A stretch of 64,000 bases of DNA from Henricia sp. BOLD:AAB3569 (GCA_037783545.1 JBBELK010000488.1:62001-126000), one strand, 5' to 3'; counted from the first letter of the stretch, positions 1-9,967 are shown. A program made the numbers and translations. The notes: generated by a model from the sequence alone, not told the origin.

Positions 1-64
1 TGTCGTTGGGACGGGATTTTGGTCAAAGTGTGGTTCAAAAGTCGGCAAATTTGGAGGTCGAAAA

Positions 65-345
65 ATGTTCCGACGAACTTCAAATTTTGCATGCTCCAAA
101 GACTCTATATTGCGCACTTGTCCTAAAAAATTGACAGACTTTCGCCGGGAAATGGCAGAGAAATTTCAGAGTTTAGAAAAAAAAGGGGTTGGCGCTTCCT
201 GGATGCTCCCGCAACCTGTGGCTGTCTGTACACACCTCTTTGGTGTACTCCTGACTCGTGCGCATGTTCAGTCCTTCGGACTGTCGTTGGGACGGGATTT
301 TGGTCAAAGTGTGGTCCAAACGTCGGCAAATTTGGAGGTCGAAAA
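65..345 (+). repeat. Short 281-bp monomer variant with 15-bp deletion
   Basis: Near 283-297 the sequence reads TCGTTGGGACGGG, where the normal monomer has TCGTTG, then 15 bp, then GGACGGG. The missing 15 bp lies between two TTG triplets, as expected for slippage or deletion between short direct repeats. The partial monomer at the very start of the window (1-15) carries the same deletion, and no later monomer was seen with it. This suggests that a sub-array of short monomers continues to the left of the window. Confidence 0.85.
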
Positions 346-549
346 ATGTTCCGACGAACTTCAAATTGTGCATGCTCCAAAGACTCTATATTGCGCACTT
401 GTCCTAAAAAATTGACTGACTTTCGCCGGAAAATGGCAGAGAAATTTCAGAGTTTAGAAATAAAAGGGGTTGGCGCTTCCTGGATGCTCCCGCAACCTGT
501 GGCTGTCTGTACACACCTCTTTGGTGTACTCCTGACTCGTGCGCATGCT

Positions 550-564
550 CAGTCCTTCGGACTG
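550..564 (+). other. Conserved hairpin in satellite monomer (example copy)
   Basis: The stretch CAGTCCTTCGGACTG is a perfect 6-bp stem with a TTC loop, and it is present in almost every monomer; this is one example. A second dyad in the same monomer, GTACAC...GTGTAC with a 9-nt loop, lies at 509-529. Both would fold in RNA or extruded DNA. Variants mostly affect a single pair, for example AAGTCC or AGTCATTCG. No function can be assigned from the sequence. Confidence 0.6.
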
Positions 565-3500
565 TCGTTGACACGGCCCAGTTTGGGACGGGATTTTGGT
601 CAAAGTGTGGTCCAAACGTCGGCAAATTTGGAGGTCGAAAAATGTTCCGACGAACTTCAAATTTTGCATGCTCCAAAGACTCAATATTGCGCACTTGTCC
701 TAAAAAATTGACAGACTTTCGCCGGGAAATGGCAGAGAAATTTCAGAGTCTAGAAAAAAAAGGGGTTGGCGCTTCCTGGATGCTCCCGCAACCTGTGGCT
801 GTCTGTACACACCTCTTTGGTGTACTCATGACTCGTGCGCATGCTCAGTCCTTCGGACTGTCGTTGACACGGCCCAGTTTGGGACGGGATTTTGGTCAAA
901 GTGTGGTCCAAACGTCGGCAAATTTGGAGGTCGAAAAATGTTCCGACGAACTTCAAATTTTGCATGCTCCAAAGACTCTATATTGCGCACTTGTCCTAAA
1001 AAATTGACAGACTTTCGCCGGGAAATGGCAGAGAAATTTCAGAGTTTAGAAAAAAAAGGGGTTGGCGCTTTCTGGATGCTCCCGCAACCTGTGGCTGTCT
1101 GTACACACCTCTTTGGTGTACTCCTGACTCGTGCGCATGCTCAGTCCTTCGGACTGTCGTTGACACGGCCCAGTTTGGGACGGGATTTTGGTCAAAGTGT
1201 GGTCCAAACGTCGGCAAATTTGGAGGTCGAAAAATGTTCCGACGAACTTCAAATTTTGCATGCTCCAAAGACTCTATATTGCGCACGTGTCCTAAAAAAT
1301 TGACAGACTTTCGCCGGGAAATGGCAGAGAAATTTCAGAGTTTAGAAAAAAAAGGGGTTGGCGCTTCCTGGTTGCTCCCGCAACCTGTGGCTGTCGGTAC
1401 ACACCTCTTTGGTGTACTCCTGACTCGTGCGCATGCTCAGTCCTTCGGACTGTCGTTGACACGGCCCAGTTTGGGACGGGATTTTGGTCAAAGTGTGGTC
1501 CAAACGTCGGCAAATTTGGAGGTCGAAAAATGTTCCGACGAACTTCAAATTTTGCATGCTCCAAAGACTCTATATTGCGCACTTGTCCTAAAAAATTGAC
1601 AGACTTTCGCTGGGAAATGGCAGAGAAATTTCAGAGTTTAGAAAAAAAGGGGTTGGCGCTTCCTGGTTGCTCCCGCAACCTGTGGCTGTCTGTACACACC
1701 TCTTTGGTGTACTCCTGACTCGTGCGCATGCTCAGTCCTTCGGACTGTCGTTGACACGGCCCAGTTTGGGACGGGATTTTGGTCAAAGTGTGGTCCAAAC
1801 GTCGGCAAATTTGGAGGTGGAAAAATGTTCCGACGAACTTCAAATTTTGCATGCTCCAAAGACTCTATATTGCGCACTTGTCCTAACAAATTGACAGACT
1901 TTCGCCGGGAAATGGCAGAGAAATTTCAGAGTTTAGAAAAAAAAAGGGGGTTGGCGCTTCCTGGATGCTCCCGCAACCTGTGGCTGTCTGTACACACCTC
2001 TTTGGTGTACTCCTGACTCGTGCGCATGCTCAGTCCTTCGGACTGTCGTTGACACGGCCCAGTTTGGGACGGGATTTTGGTCAAAGTGTGGTCCAAACGT
2101 CGGCAAATTTGGAGGTCGAAAAATGTTCCGACGAACTTCAAATTTTGCATGCTCCAAAGACTCTATATTGCGCACTTGTCCTAAAAAATTGACAGACTTT
2201 CGCCGGGAAATGGCAGAGAAATTTCAGAGTTTAGAAAAAAAAGGGGTTGGCGCTTCCTGGATGCTCCCGCAACCTGTGGCTGTCTGTACACACCTCTTTG
2301 GTGTACTCCTGACTCGTGCGCATGCTCAGTCCTTCGGACTGTCGTTGACACGGCCCAGTTTGGGACGGGATTTTGGTCAAAGTGTGGTCCAAACGTCGGC
2401 AAATTTGGAGGTCGAAAAATGTTCCGACGAACTTCAAATTTTGCATGCTCCAAAGACTCTATATTGCGCACTTGTCCTAAAAAATTGACAGACTTTCGCC
2501 GGGAAATGGCAGAGAAATTTCAGAGTTTAGAAAAAAAAGGGGTTGGCGCTTCCTGGTTGCTCCCGCAACCTGTGGCTGTCGGTACACACCTCTTTGGTGT
2601 ACTCCTGACTCGTGCGCATGCTCAGTCCTTCGGACTGTCGTTGACACGGCCCAGTTTGGGACGGGATTTTGGTCAAAGTGTGGTCCAAACGTCGGCAAAT
2701 TTGGAGGTCGAAAAATGTTCCGACGAACTTCAAATTTTGCATGCTCCAAAGACTCTATATTGCGCACTTGTCCTACAAAATTGACAGACTTTCGCCGGGA
2801 AATGGCAGAGAAATTTCAGAGTTTTAAAAAAAAGGGGTTGGCGCTTCCTGGTTGCTCCCGCAACCTGTGGCTGTCTGTACACACCTCTTTGGTGTACTCC
2901 TGACTCGTGCGCATGCTCAGTCCTTCGGACTGTCGTTGACACGGCCCAGTTTGGGACGGGATTTTGGTCAAAGTGTGGTCCAAACGTCGGCAAATTTGGA
3001 GGTGGAAAAATGTTCCGACGAACTTCAAATTTTGCATGCTCCAAAGACTCTATATTGCGCACTTGTCCTAAAAAATTGACAGACTTTCGCAGGGAAATGG
3101 CAGAGAAATTTCAGAGTTTAGAAAAAAAAAGGGGTTGGCGCTTCCTGGATGCTCCCGCAACCTGTGGTTGTCTGTACACACCTCTTTGGTGTACTCCTGA
3201 CTCGTGCGCATGCTCAGTCCTTCGGACTGTCGTTGACACGGCCCAGTTTGGGACGGGATTTTGGTCAAAGTGTGGTCCAAACGTCGGCAAATTTGGAGGT
3301 CGAAAAATGTTCCGACGAACTTCAAATTTTGCATGCTCCAAAGACTCTATATTGCGCACTTGTCCTAAAAAATTGACAGACTTTCGCCGGGAAATGGCAG
3401 AGAAATTTCAGAGTTTAGAAAAAAAAGGGGTTGGCGCTTCCTGGATGCTTCCGCAACCTGTGGCTGTCTGTACACACCTCTTTGGTGTACTCCTGACTCG

Positions 3501-5810
3501 TGCGCATGCTCAGTCCTTCGGACTGTCGTTGACACGGCCCAGTTTGGGACGGGATTTTGGTCAAAGTGTGGTCCAAACGTCGGCAAATTTGGAGGTCGAA
3601 AAATGTTCCGACGAACTTCAAATTTTGCATGCTCCAAAGACTCTATATTGCGCACTTGTCCTAACAAATTGACAGACTTTCGCCGGGAAATGGCAGAGAA
3701 ATTTCAGAGTTTAGAAAAAAAAGGGGTTGGCGCTTCCTGGTTGCTCCCGCAACCTGTGGCTGTCTGTACACACCTCTTTGGTGTACTTCTGACTCGTGCG
3801 CATGCTCAGTCCTTCGGACTGTCGTTGACACGGCCCAGTTTGGGACGGGATTTTGGTCAAAGTGTGGTCCAAACGTCGGTAAATTTGGAGGTCGAAAAAT
3901 GTTCCGACGAACTTCAAATTTTGCATGCTCCAAAGACTCTATATTGCGCACTTGTCCTAAAAAATTGACAGACTTTCGCCGGGAAATGGCAGAGAAATTT
4001 CAGAGTTTAGAAAAAAAGGGGTTGGCGCTTCCTGGATGCTCCCGCAACCTGTGGCTGTCTGTACACACCTCTTTGGTGTACTCCTGACTCGTGCGCATGC
4101 TCAGTCCTTCGGACTGTCGTTGACACGGCCCAGTTTGGGACGGGATTTTGGTCAAAGTGTGGTCCAAACGTCGGCAAATTTGGAGGTCGAAAAATGTTCC
4201 GACGAACTTCAAATTTTGCATGCTCCAAAGACTCTATATTGCGCACTTGTCCTAAACAATTGACAGACTTTCGCCGGGAAATGGCAGATAAATTTCAGAG
4301 TTTAGAAAAAAAGGGGTTGGCGCTTCCTGGATATTCCCGCAACCTGTGGCTGTCTGTACACACCTCTTTGGTGTACTCCTGACTCGTGCGCATGCTCAGT
4401 CCTTCGGACTGTCGTTGACACGGCTCAGTTTGGGACGGGATTTTGGTCAAAGTGTGGTCCAAACGTCGGCAAATTTTGAGGTCGAAAAATGTTCCGACGA
4501 ACTTCAAATTTTGCATGCTCCAAAGACTCTATATTGCGCACTTGTCCTAAAAAATTGACAGACTTTCGCCGGGAAATGGCAGAGAAATTTCAGAGTTTAG
4601 AAAAAAAGGGGTTGGCGCTTCCTGGATGCTCCCGCAACCTGTGGCTGTCTGTACACACCTCTTTGGTGTACTCCTGACTCGTGCGCATGCTCAGTCCTTC
4701 GGACTGTCGTTGACACGGCCCAGTTTGGGACGGGATTTTGGTCAAAGTGTGGTCCAAACGTCGGCAAATTTGGAGGTCGAAAAATGTTCCGACGAACTTC
4801 AAATTTTGCATGCTCCAAAGACTCTATATTGCGCACTTGTCCTAAAAAATTGACAGACTTTCGCCGGGAAATGGCAGAGAAATTTCAGAGTTTAGAAAAA
4901 AAAGGGGTTGGCGCTTCCTGGATGCTCCCGCAACCTGTGGCTGTCTGTACACACCTCTTTGGTGTACTCCTGACTCGTGCGCATGCTCAGTCCTTCGGAC
5001 TGTCGTTGACACGGCCCAGTTTGGGACGGGATTTTGGTCAAAGTGTGGTCCAAACGTCGGCAAATTTGGAGGTCGAAAAATGTTCCGACGAACTTCAAAT
5101 TTTGCATGCTCCAAAGACTCTATATTGCGCACTTGTCCTAACAAATTGACAGACTTTGGCCGGGAAATGGCAGAGAAATTTCAGAGTTTAGAAAAAAAAG
5201 GGGTTGGCGCTTCCTGGTTGCTCCCGCAACCTGTGGCTGTATGTACACACCTCTTTGGTGTACTCCTGACTCGTGCGCATGCTCAGTCCTTCGGACTGTC
5301 GTTGACACGGCCCAGTTTGGGACGGGATTTTGGTCAAAGTGTGGTCCAAACGTCGGTAAATTTGGAGGTCGAAAAATGTTCCGACGAACTTCAAATTTTG
5401 CATGCTCCAAAGACTCTATATTGCGCACTTGTCCTAAAAAATTGACAGACTTTCGCCGGGAAATGGCAGAGAAATTTCAGAGTTTAGAAAAAAAAGGGGT
5501 TGGCGCTTCCTGGATGCTCCCGCAACCTGTGGCTGTCTGTAAACACCTCTTTGGTGTACTCCTGACTCGTGCGCATGCTCAGTCCTTCGGACTGTCGTTG
5601 ACACGGCCCAGTTTGGGACGGGATTTTGGTCAAAGTGTGGTCCAAACGTCGGCAAATTTGGAGGTCGAAAAATGTTCCGACGAACTTCAAATTTTGCATG
5701 CTCCAAAGACTCTATATTGCGCACTTGTCCTAACAAATTGACAGACTTTCGCCGGGAAATGGCAGAGAAATTTCAGAGTTTAGAAAACAAAAGGGGTTGG
5801 CGCTTCCTGG

Positions 5811-8800
5811 TTGCTCCCGCAACCTGTGGCTGTCTGTACACACCTCTTTGGTGTACTCCTGACTCGTGCGCATGCTCAGTCCTTCGGACTGTCGTTGACA
5901 CGGCCCAGTTTGGGACGGGATTTTGGTCAAAGTGTGGTCCAAACGTCGGCAAATTTGGAGGTCGAAAAATGTTCCGACGAACTTCAAATTTTGCTTGTGA
6001 GGGGAAAACAACAATTTTTCCATCGGAAATTTCTAAAAGCACCAATTCCTTATTATTCAAACTCGTCTGCTACTTTCCGCGTGGAGATTTTGGTATCCGG
6101 TGACATTGACCCAAATCCTGGCCCTGAATCAACTAATACTTCTGACTACCACACTACCACCACTGAGTTGAAGTCATACTCTCGCAGCAAGCTCCTTGAT
6201 CTGCGTACTTCTCCATTTTCGAATGCCACATCTCTGTCACAATCAGTACTGACCCTGCTAAGAAACCTTAGAATTAGTGCTACATGTACTCCAACCTGCA
6301 TATACCAGCCTACACATCGAGGCAAGAAGGCTGGTCGCCGTCGGGCAGTTGGAAAACCTCCATCTGCTAGAGATTTACCCCAGTATGTCTCATCATCATC
6401 ACCTACATGTAAAAACACAAGTCTTAGTTTTTGTGTTTTGAATGCGCAGTCTATCTGCAACAAGACGAATGAATTTGTCGACTTGGTACTTCAAAATAAT
6501 CATGATTTAGTTGCTGTATCAGAGACGTGGCTCAAACCAGACGACGACTTGATAGCTCGCGAGTGCACCCCAGATGGTTACCTTTTTCATCATATACCCA
6601 GACCCCACAAGACAGGTGGAGGTGTTGCTCTACTTTACAGATCTACGTTGGGTGTCTGCATGAAAAATGATAACGCGAACTATGCAACTTTTGAATCTCT
6701 CCATGTGGAGATAACTGGTAATTCCAATTCTGTTCGCATGGTAGTCATCTATCGTCCGGAAAGAGACATCCATGGACAACATGTGTGTTTTTCCACTTTT
6801 TTGCATGAATTTGAGAACTTGATCACACAATATCTCCTCCACCCATCCGAAGTCATATTCGCTGGCGACTTCAACATCCATGTTGACGATATGTCCAACA
6901 CCAATGCAAAACAGTTTCAGTATTTGCTCTCATCGTACGGTCTCGTCCAACACATTCATGAGCCAACTCATCGACTTGGACATTGTCTCGATTTGGTGAT
7001 AACGCGTGAGAATGTCACACCTATAATCTCAAATATTAAAATCCACCCTGGACTTTCGGACCACTATGCGATCATGGGCTACGTTGGCTTTAAGAAGCCA
7101 CCCCTCCCAACTATGACTTTGAAAACTCGGCGATGGCGTAATATCAATATCACTGCCTTCTGTCATGATATTGAAACATCTCTATCGAACATCGACCTCG
7201 GCACTGATGACCTTGAAGCTTGTGTTGAAGAGTATGAATGCATGGTACGTGAAAATGTGGACAAACATGCTCCACAGGTAACACGATCCATCAAGATTCG
7301 ACCGGGACCACGTTGGTTTGATGATGACATCCGAGCAGCACGGAAAATTCGCCGTCAGCTTGAACGGAGGTGGCGTGCCAATGGCAAGCAAGAGGCTGAT
7401 CGGCAGAGCTTTCGCCAGCAATGTAATGTTGTGAACGTCATGATCAACCAAGCGAAAGTGAGTCACTATTCAACACAGGTGCAACAAAGCTCTGGTGACC
7501 AGAAAAAGCTGTTCAGGGTAATCGACAAGCTGTTGCACAAGCCTAAGTCCCCGGTCCTTCCATCCTCACAATCTGACCAGGACCTTGCAAATGCATTTTC
7601 AAATTATTTTGTCAACAAGATTACGAACATCCGATCCTCATTGATGCCAGTGTCCAACTCCGTCCCACTAGTTCAGCCACATGCGGATCCCAACTGCAGA
7701 CTCTCTAATTTTGAGCCAACCAATGTTAACGAAATTAAGCGTGTCATCATGAACTCGCCATCAAAATCCTGCGAACTTGACCCTATTCCAACTATGATGA
7801 TAAAGCAACACATTGATGTGTTTGCTCCTTTTATTACCGAGGTGGTCAACACATCGTTGGACTCGGGTTGCTTCCCAGACAACCTAAAAGTCTCCTACAT
7901 TCGGCCACTTCTGAAGAAGCCCAGCCTGGACAAGGAGATTCTGAAAAACTACAGACCCGTCTCAAACCTGAAGTACCTGGGGAAAATCATCGAGCGTATT
8001 GTCTCATCCCGCATCTCTGACCACATTCAAGACCATGAGCTTTCGGACGTTTTCCAGTCTGCATATAAGCCATTCCACGGGACGGAAGTTGCGCTTGTTC
8101 GGGTCAGTAATGATATCCTGTCCGCAATGGATAATGGTGATATCACTGCGCTAGTTATGCTTGATTTGAGTGCAGCATTCGATACCGTTGATCATGGCAT
8201 CCTCGTATCTCGACTTAAGAACTATCTCGGTATACACGGCACGGCTCTCGAATGGTGCAGGTCCTATCTATCAAATAGAACCCAGCATGTCCGCATTGGC
8301 AATGCAATATCAGATCCTGTTGTTTTAGAGTACTCTGTACCACAAGGGTCTGTGCTAGGCCCACAGTGGTTTACTCTTTATACCTTGCCAATTCGTGATA
8401 TCATCTTGAAACATCATCTGAACTACCACGTCTATGCAGATGATACTCAACTCTACATAACCTTCAAGTCTTCGCAGGAGCCTGCCGATTCTTCTATTGC
8501 AAGACTGGAACAATGCATCTCCGAGATCCGATGCTGGATGAAAAACAACTTTCTAAAGCTAAATGAGGAAAAAACGGAGTTTCTCTTGTTTGGATCACGC
8601 CAACAATTAACAAAGGTGTCTGTGCCATTTATTACAATTGGTGATGCACAGATAGCCCCATCGTTGCAGGCCCGGAACTTGGGGGTTATATTTGATTCAG
8701 CAATGACATTTACACCTCACGTCGCTAACACTGTCCGTTCGGCATCATTCCAAATTAGAAACATTGGTCGTATACGCAAGTATTTGAATAGAAGTGCCAC

Positions 8801-9284
8801 CGAGCAAATCATCCATGCATTTGTGACTTCACGACTAGACAACGGCAATTCACTACTCTACGGACTCCCTCAGAATCAAATATACCGTCTTCAACGTCTT
8901 CAGAATACCGCTGCCCGCATCATCACCTTATCCAGGAGGAACTGTCACATCACCCCCATTTTGAAGGAACTACACTGGCTTCCTGTCTCCCAAAGGATTA
9001 TTTTCAAACTCATGCTTCTGGTCCACAAAGCTCTCAACAACAAGGCTCCCTACTACATTAAGGAACTACTACATGAATATTCTCCAGCAAGAACTCTTAG
9101 ATCAAGTAACCAGCAACTTCTGAAGGAACCAAATTCTAAGCGAACATGGGGCGCCAGATCTTTTTCTGTTGCAGCTCCTCGACTTTGGAATTCATTGCCA
9201 CTTGACCTCAGATCATGCCACTGTACAACTAGGTTCAAATCACTTCTAAAAACTTACTTGATGTCGCAAATTTTCGAGAATTAA
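5811..9284 (+). CDS. LINE copy 1 ORF: 2A-like leader, APE endonuclease, reverse transcriptase
   Basis: An open frame of 1,157 codons; the last ~1,095 belong to the LINE and the first ~61 to the satellite. It encodes the element's endonuclease/reverse transcriptase, which nicks target DNA and copies the element RNA there. Visible motifs (residues counted from 5811): 2A-like DIDPNPGP at 98-105; endonuclease N211 (NAQS), E238 (SETW), D353/N355 (GDFN) and D417/H418 (SDH); RT D785/D791 (LDLSAAFD), PQGSVLGP, and YADD at 875-878; then the HWLPV region and a C-terminal tail ending at TAA 9282-9284. No RNase H domain is seen. There is no in-frame ATG between the upstream stop (TAG 5781-5783) and the ATG at 6660 inside the endonuclease, so this copy has no conventional start. 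The frame offset relative to copies 2, 4 and 5 comes from the satellite A-run near 5784-5792. All catalytic residues are intact. Confidence 0.85.
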   Translation: MLPQPVAVCTHLFGVLLTRAHAQSFGLSLTRPSLGRDFGQSVVQTSANLEVEKCSDELQILLVRGKQQFFHRKFLKAPIPYYSNSSATFRVEILVSGDIDPNPGPESTNTSDYHTTTTELKSYSRSKLLDLRTSPFSNATSLSQSVLTLLRNLRISATCTPTCIYQPTHRGKKAGRRRAVGKPPSARDLPQYVSSSSPTCKNTSLSFCVLNAQSICNKTNEFVDLVLQNNHDLVAVSETWLKPDDDLIARECTPDGYLFHHIPRPHKTGGGVALLYRSTLGVCMKNDNANYATFESLHVEITGNSNSVRMVVIYRPERDIHGQHVCFSTFLHEFENLITQYLLHPSEVIFAGDFNIHVDDMSNTNAKQFQYLLSSYGLVQHIHEPTHRLGHCLDLVITRENVTPIISNIKIHPGLSDHYAIMGYVGFKKPPLPTMTLKTRRWRNINITAFCHDIETSLSNIDLGTDDLEACVEEYECMVRENVDKHAPQVTRSIKIRPGPRWFDDDIRAARKIRRQLERRWRANGKQEADRQSFRQQCNVVNVMINQAKVSHYSTQVQQSSGDQKKLFRVIDKLLHKPKSPVLPSSQSDQDLANAFSNYFVNKITNIRSSLMPVSNSVPLVQPHADPNCRLSNFEPTNVNEIKRVIMNSPSKSCELDPIPTMMIKQHIDVFAPFITEVVNTSLDSGCFPDNLKVSYIRPLLKKPSLDKEILKNYRPVSNLKYLGKIIERIVSSRISDHIQDHELSDVFQSAYKPFHGTEVALVRVSNDILSAMDNGDITALVMLDLSAAFDTVDHGILVSRLKNYLGIHGTALEWCRSYLSNRTQHVRIGNAISDPVVLEYSVPQGSVLGPQWFTLYTLPIRDIILKHHLNYHVYADDTQLYITFKSSQEPADSSIARLEQCISEIRCWMKNNFLKLNEEKTEFLLFGSRQQLTKVSVPFITIGDAQIAPSLQARNLGVIFDSAMTFTPHVANTVRSASFQIRNIGRIRKYLNRSATEQIIHAFVTSRLDNGNSLLYGLPQNQIYRLQRLQNTAARIITLSRRNCHITPILKELHWLPVSQRIIFKLMLLVHKALNNKAPYYIKELLHEYSPARTLRSSNQQLLKEPNSKRTWGARSFSVAAPRLWNSLPLDLRSCHCTTRFKSLLKTYLMSQIFEN
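6072..6125 (+). other. 2A-like ribosome-skipping motif, LINE copy 1
   Basis: The last residues are GDIDPNPGP (GDIDPNPG|P would be the separation point), preceded by a hydrophobic, helix-prone stretch (FRVEILVS). The family consensus is DxExNPGP; here the E is a D. 2A-like peptides are established near the N-terminus of ORFs of some APE-type non-LTR retrotransposons of invertebrates and trypanosomes. Activity with this D substitution is not known from the sequence. Confidence 0.7.
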
Positions 9285-9302
9285 TTACTTGTTGTTGTTA
9301 AC

Positions 9303-9374
9303 AGCGCCTTGAGCACCCTGCAGGGTGGATATGTGCGCTTTACAAATCTCATTATTATTATTATTATTATTATT
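9303..9374 (+). other. LINE copy 1 3' end: hairpin and (ATT)8 tail
   Basis: After the stop at 9284 comes a ~65-bp 3' UTR. AGCGC (9303-9307) can pair with GCGCT (9335-9339), enclosing the perfect palindrome CACCCTGCAGGGTG (9314-9327). The (ATT)8 tail is 9351-9374. In CR1/L2-type elements the 3' hairpin and short tandem tail are where the reverse transcriptase recognises the RNA and primes; here that role is inferred. Confidence 0.7.
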
Positions 9375-9967
9375 ATGCTCCAAAGACTCTATATTGCGCA
9401 CTTGTCCTAAAAAATTGACAGACTTTCGCCGGGAAATGGCAGAGAAATTTCAGAGTTTAGAAAAAAAAGGGGTTGGCGCTTCCTGGATGCTCCCGCAACC
9501 TGTGGCTGTCTGTACACACCTCTTTGGTGTACTCCTGAATCGTGCGCATGCTCAGTCCTTCGGACTGTCGTTGACACGGCCCAGTTTGGGACGGGATTTT
9601 GGTCAAAGTGTGGTCCAAACGTCGGTAAATTTGGAGGTCGAAAAATGTTCCGACGAACTTCAAATTTTGCATGCTCCAAAGACTCTATATTGCGCACTTG
9701 TCCTAAAACATTGACAGACTTTCGCCCGGGAAATGGCAGAGAAATTTCAGAGTTTAGAAAAAAAAGGGGTTGGCGCTTCCTGGATGCTCCCGCAACCTGT
9801 GGCTGTCTGTACACACCTCTTTGGTGTACTCCTGACTCGTGCGCATGCTCAGTCCTTCGGACTGTCGTTGACACGGCCCAGTTTGGGACGGGATTTTGGT
9901 CAAAGTGTGGTCCAAACGTCGGCAAATTTGGAGGTCGAAAAATGTTCCGACGAACTTCAAATTTTGC
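9375..9967 (+). repeat. Two satellite monomers between LINE 1 and LINE 2 (593 bp)
   Basis: It starts mid-monomer at ATGCTCC and ends mid-monomer at TTTTGC, so it is exactly two monomer lengths in phase (296 + 297). It has diagnostic variants: CCTGAATCGTG, GTCGGTAAAT, CCTAAAACATTG and an extra C giving CGCCCGGGAAATGG. The first two marks recur at 13348-13940, and most of the set recurs at 24843-25435. It holds the ATG at 9733 that opens the fused frame of LINE copy 2. Confidence 0.95.

Larger units (their letters stand above)
1..5994 (+). repeat. Satellite array, segment 1 (about 20 monomers of ~296 bp)
   Basis: Head-to-tail monomers, recognisable by the recurring ATGTTCCGACGAAC at about 65, 346, 642, 938, 1234, 1530, 1825 and so on to 5968. 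Normal spacing is 295-298 bp; the variation comes mainly from the A-run before GGGGTTGG (7-10 A). The first spacing (65 to 346) is only 281 bp because of a 15-bp deletion. The array is open at the left edge of the window. The segment from about 4,200 to 5,994 matches 19,660-21,462 at an offset of 15,468 bp, sharing marks such as the GGATATTCCCGC monomer and CCTAACAAATTG variants. The segment ends within a monomer at TTTTGC, where LINE copy 1 begins. Open frames of about 121 codons (+) and 96 codons (-) occur in each monomer, but 296 is not a multiple of 3 and they look incidental. Confidence 0.97.
5995..9374 (+). mobile_element. LINE copy 1, CR1/L2-like non-LTR retrotransposon, 3,380 bp
   Basis: A 3,380-bp insertion splits a satellite monomer at TTTTGC|ATGCTCC: the left flank ends TTTTGC, the element begins TTGTGAGG and ends in (ATT)8, and the monomer resumes at ATGCTCC. 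No target-site duplication is visible. The element carries one frame with a 2A-like motif, APE endonuclease, reverse transcriptase and a CR1/L2-type C-terminal region. A short 3' UTR follows with a hairpin and the (ATT)8 tail. The frame is already open at the first base and has no own start codon, so the element is probably 5'-truncated. The same boundaries recur in four other copies, so this is one old insertion later amplified. The clade call rests on motif style, not on a phylogeny; L2 versus CR1 is unresolved. Confidence 0.95.

Noticed and set aside
575-600. CENP-B box in the satellite
   Set aside because: GGGACGGGA resembles the right part of the box, but the required TTCG and A positions do not match in spacing.
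346-641. Hammerhead ribozyme in the satellite monomer
   Set aside because: The core CTGATGA is absent from the monomer on both strands.
346-711. 121-codon + strand frame repeated in nearly every monomer as a protein-coding gene
   Set aside because: It is frame-shifted from one monomer to the next, frequently broken by A-run changes, overlapped by equally good frames on the other strand, and has no recognisable domain.
6146-6463. Minus-strand frames inside the LINE copies (for example 105, 83 and 94 codons)
   Set aside because: They lie opposite the clear endonuclease/RT frame and recur only because the LINE recurs; no motif of their own.
9325-9714. 129-codon frame starting in the LINE 3' UTR and running into satellite
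   Set aside because: It starts at GTG in the 3' UTR, reads through the ATT tail and then the satellite frame; it has no features of a gene.
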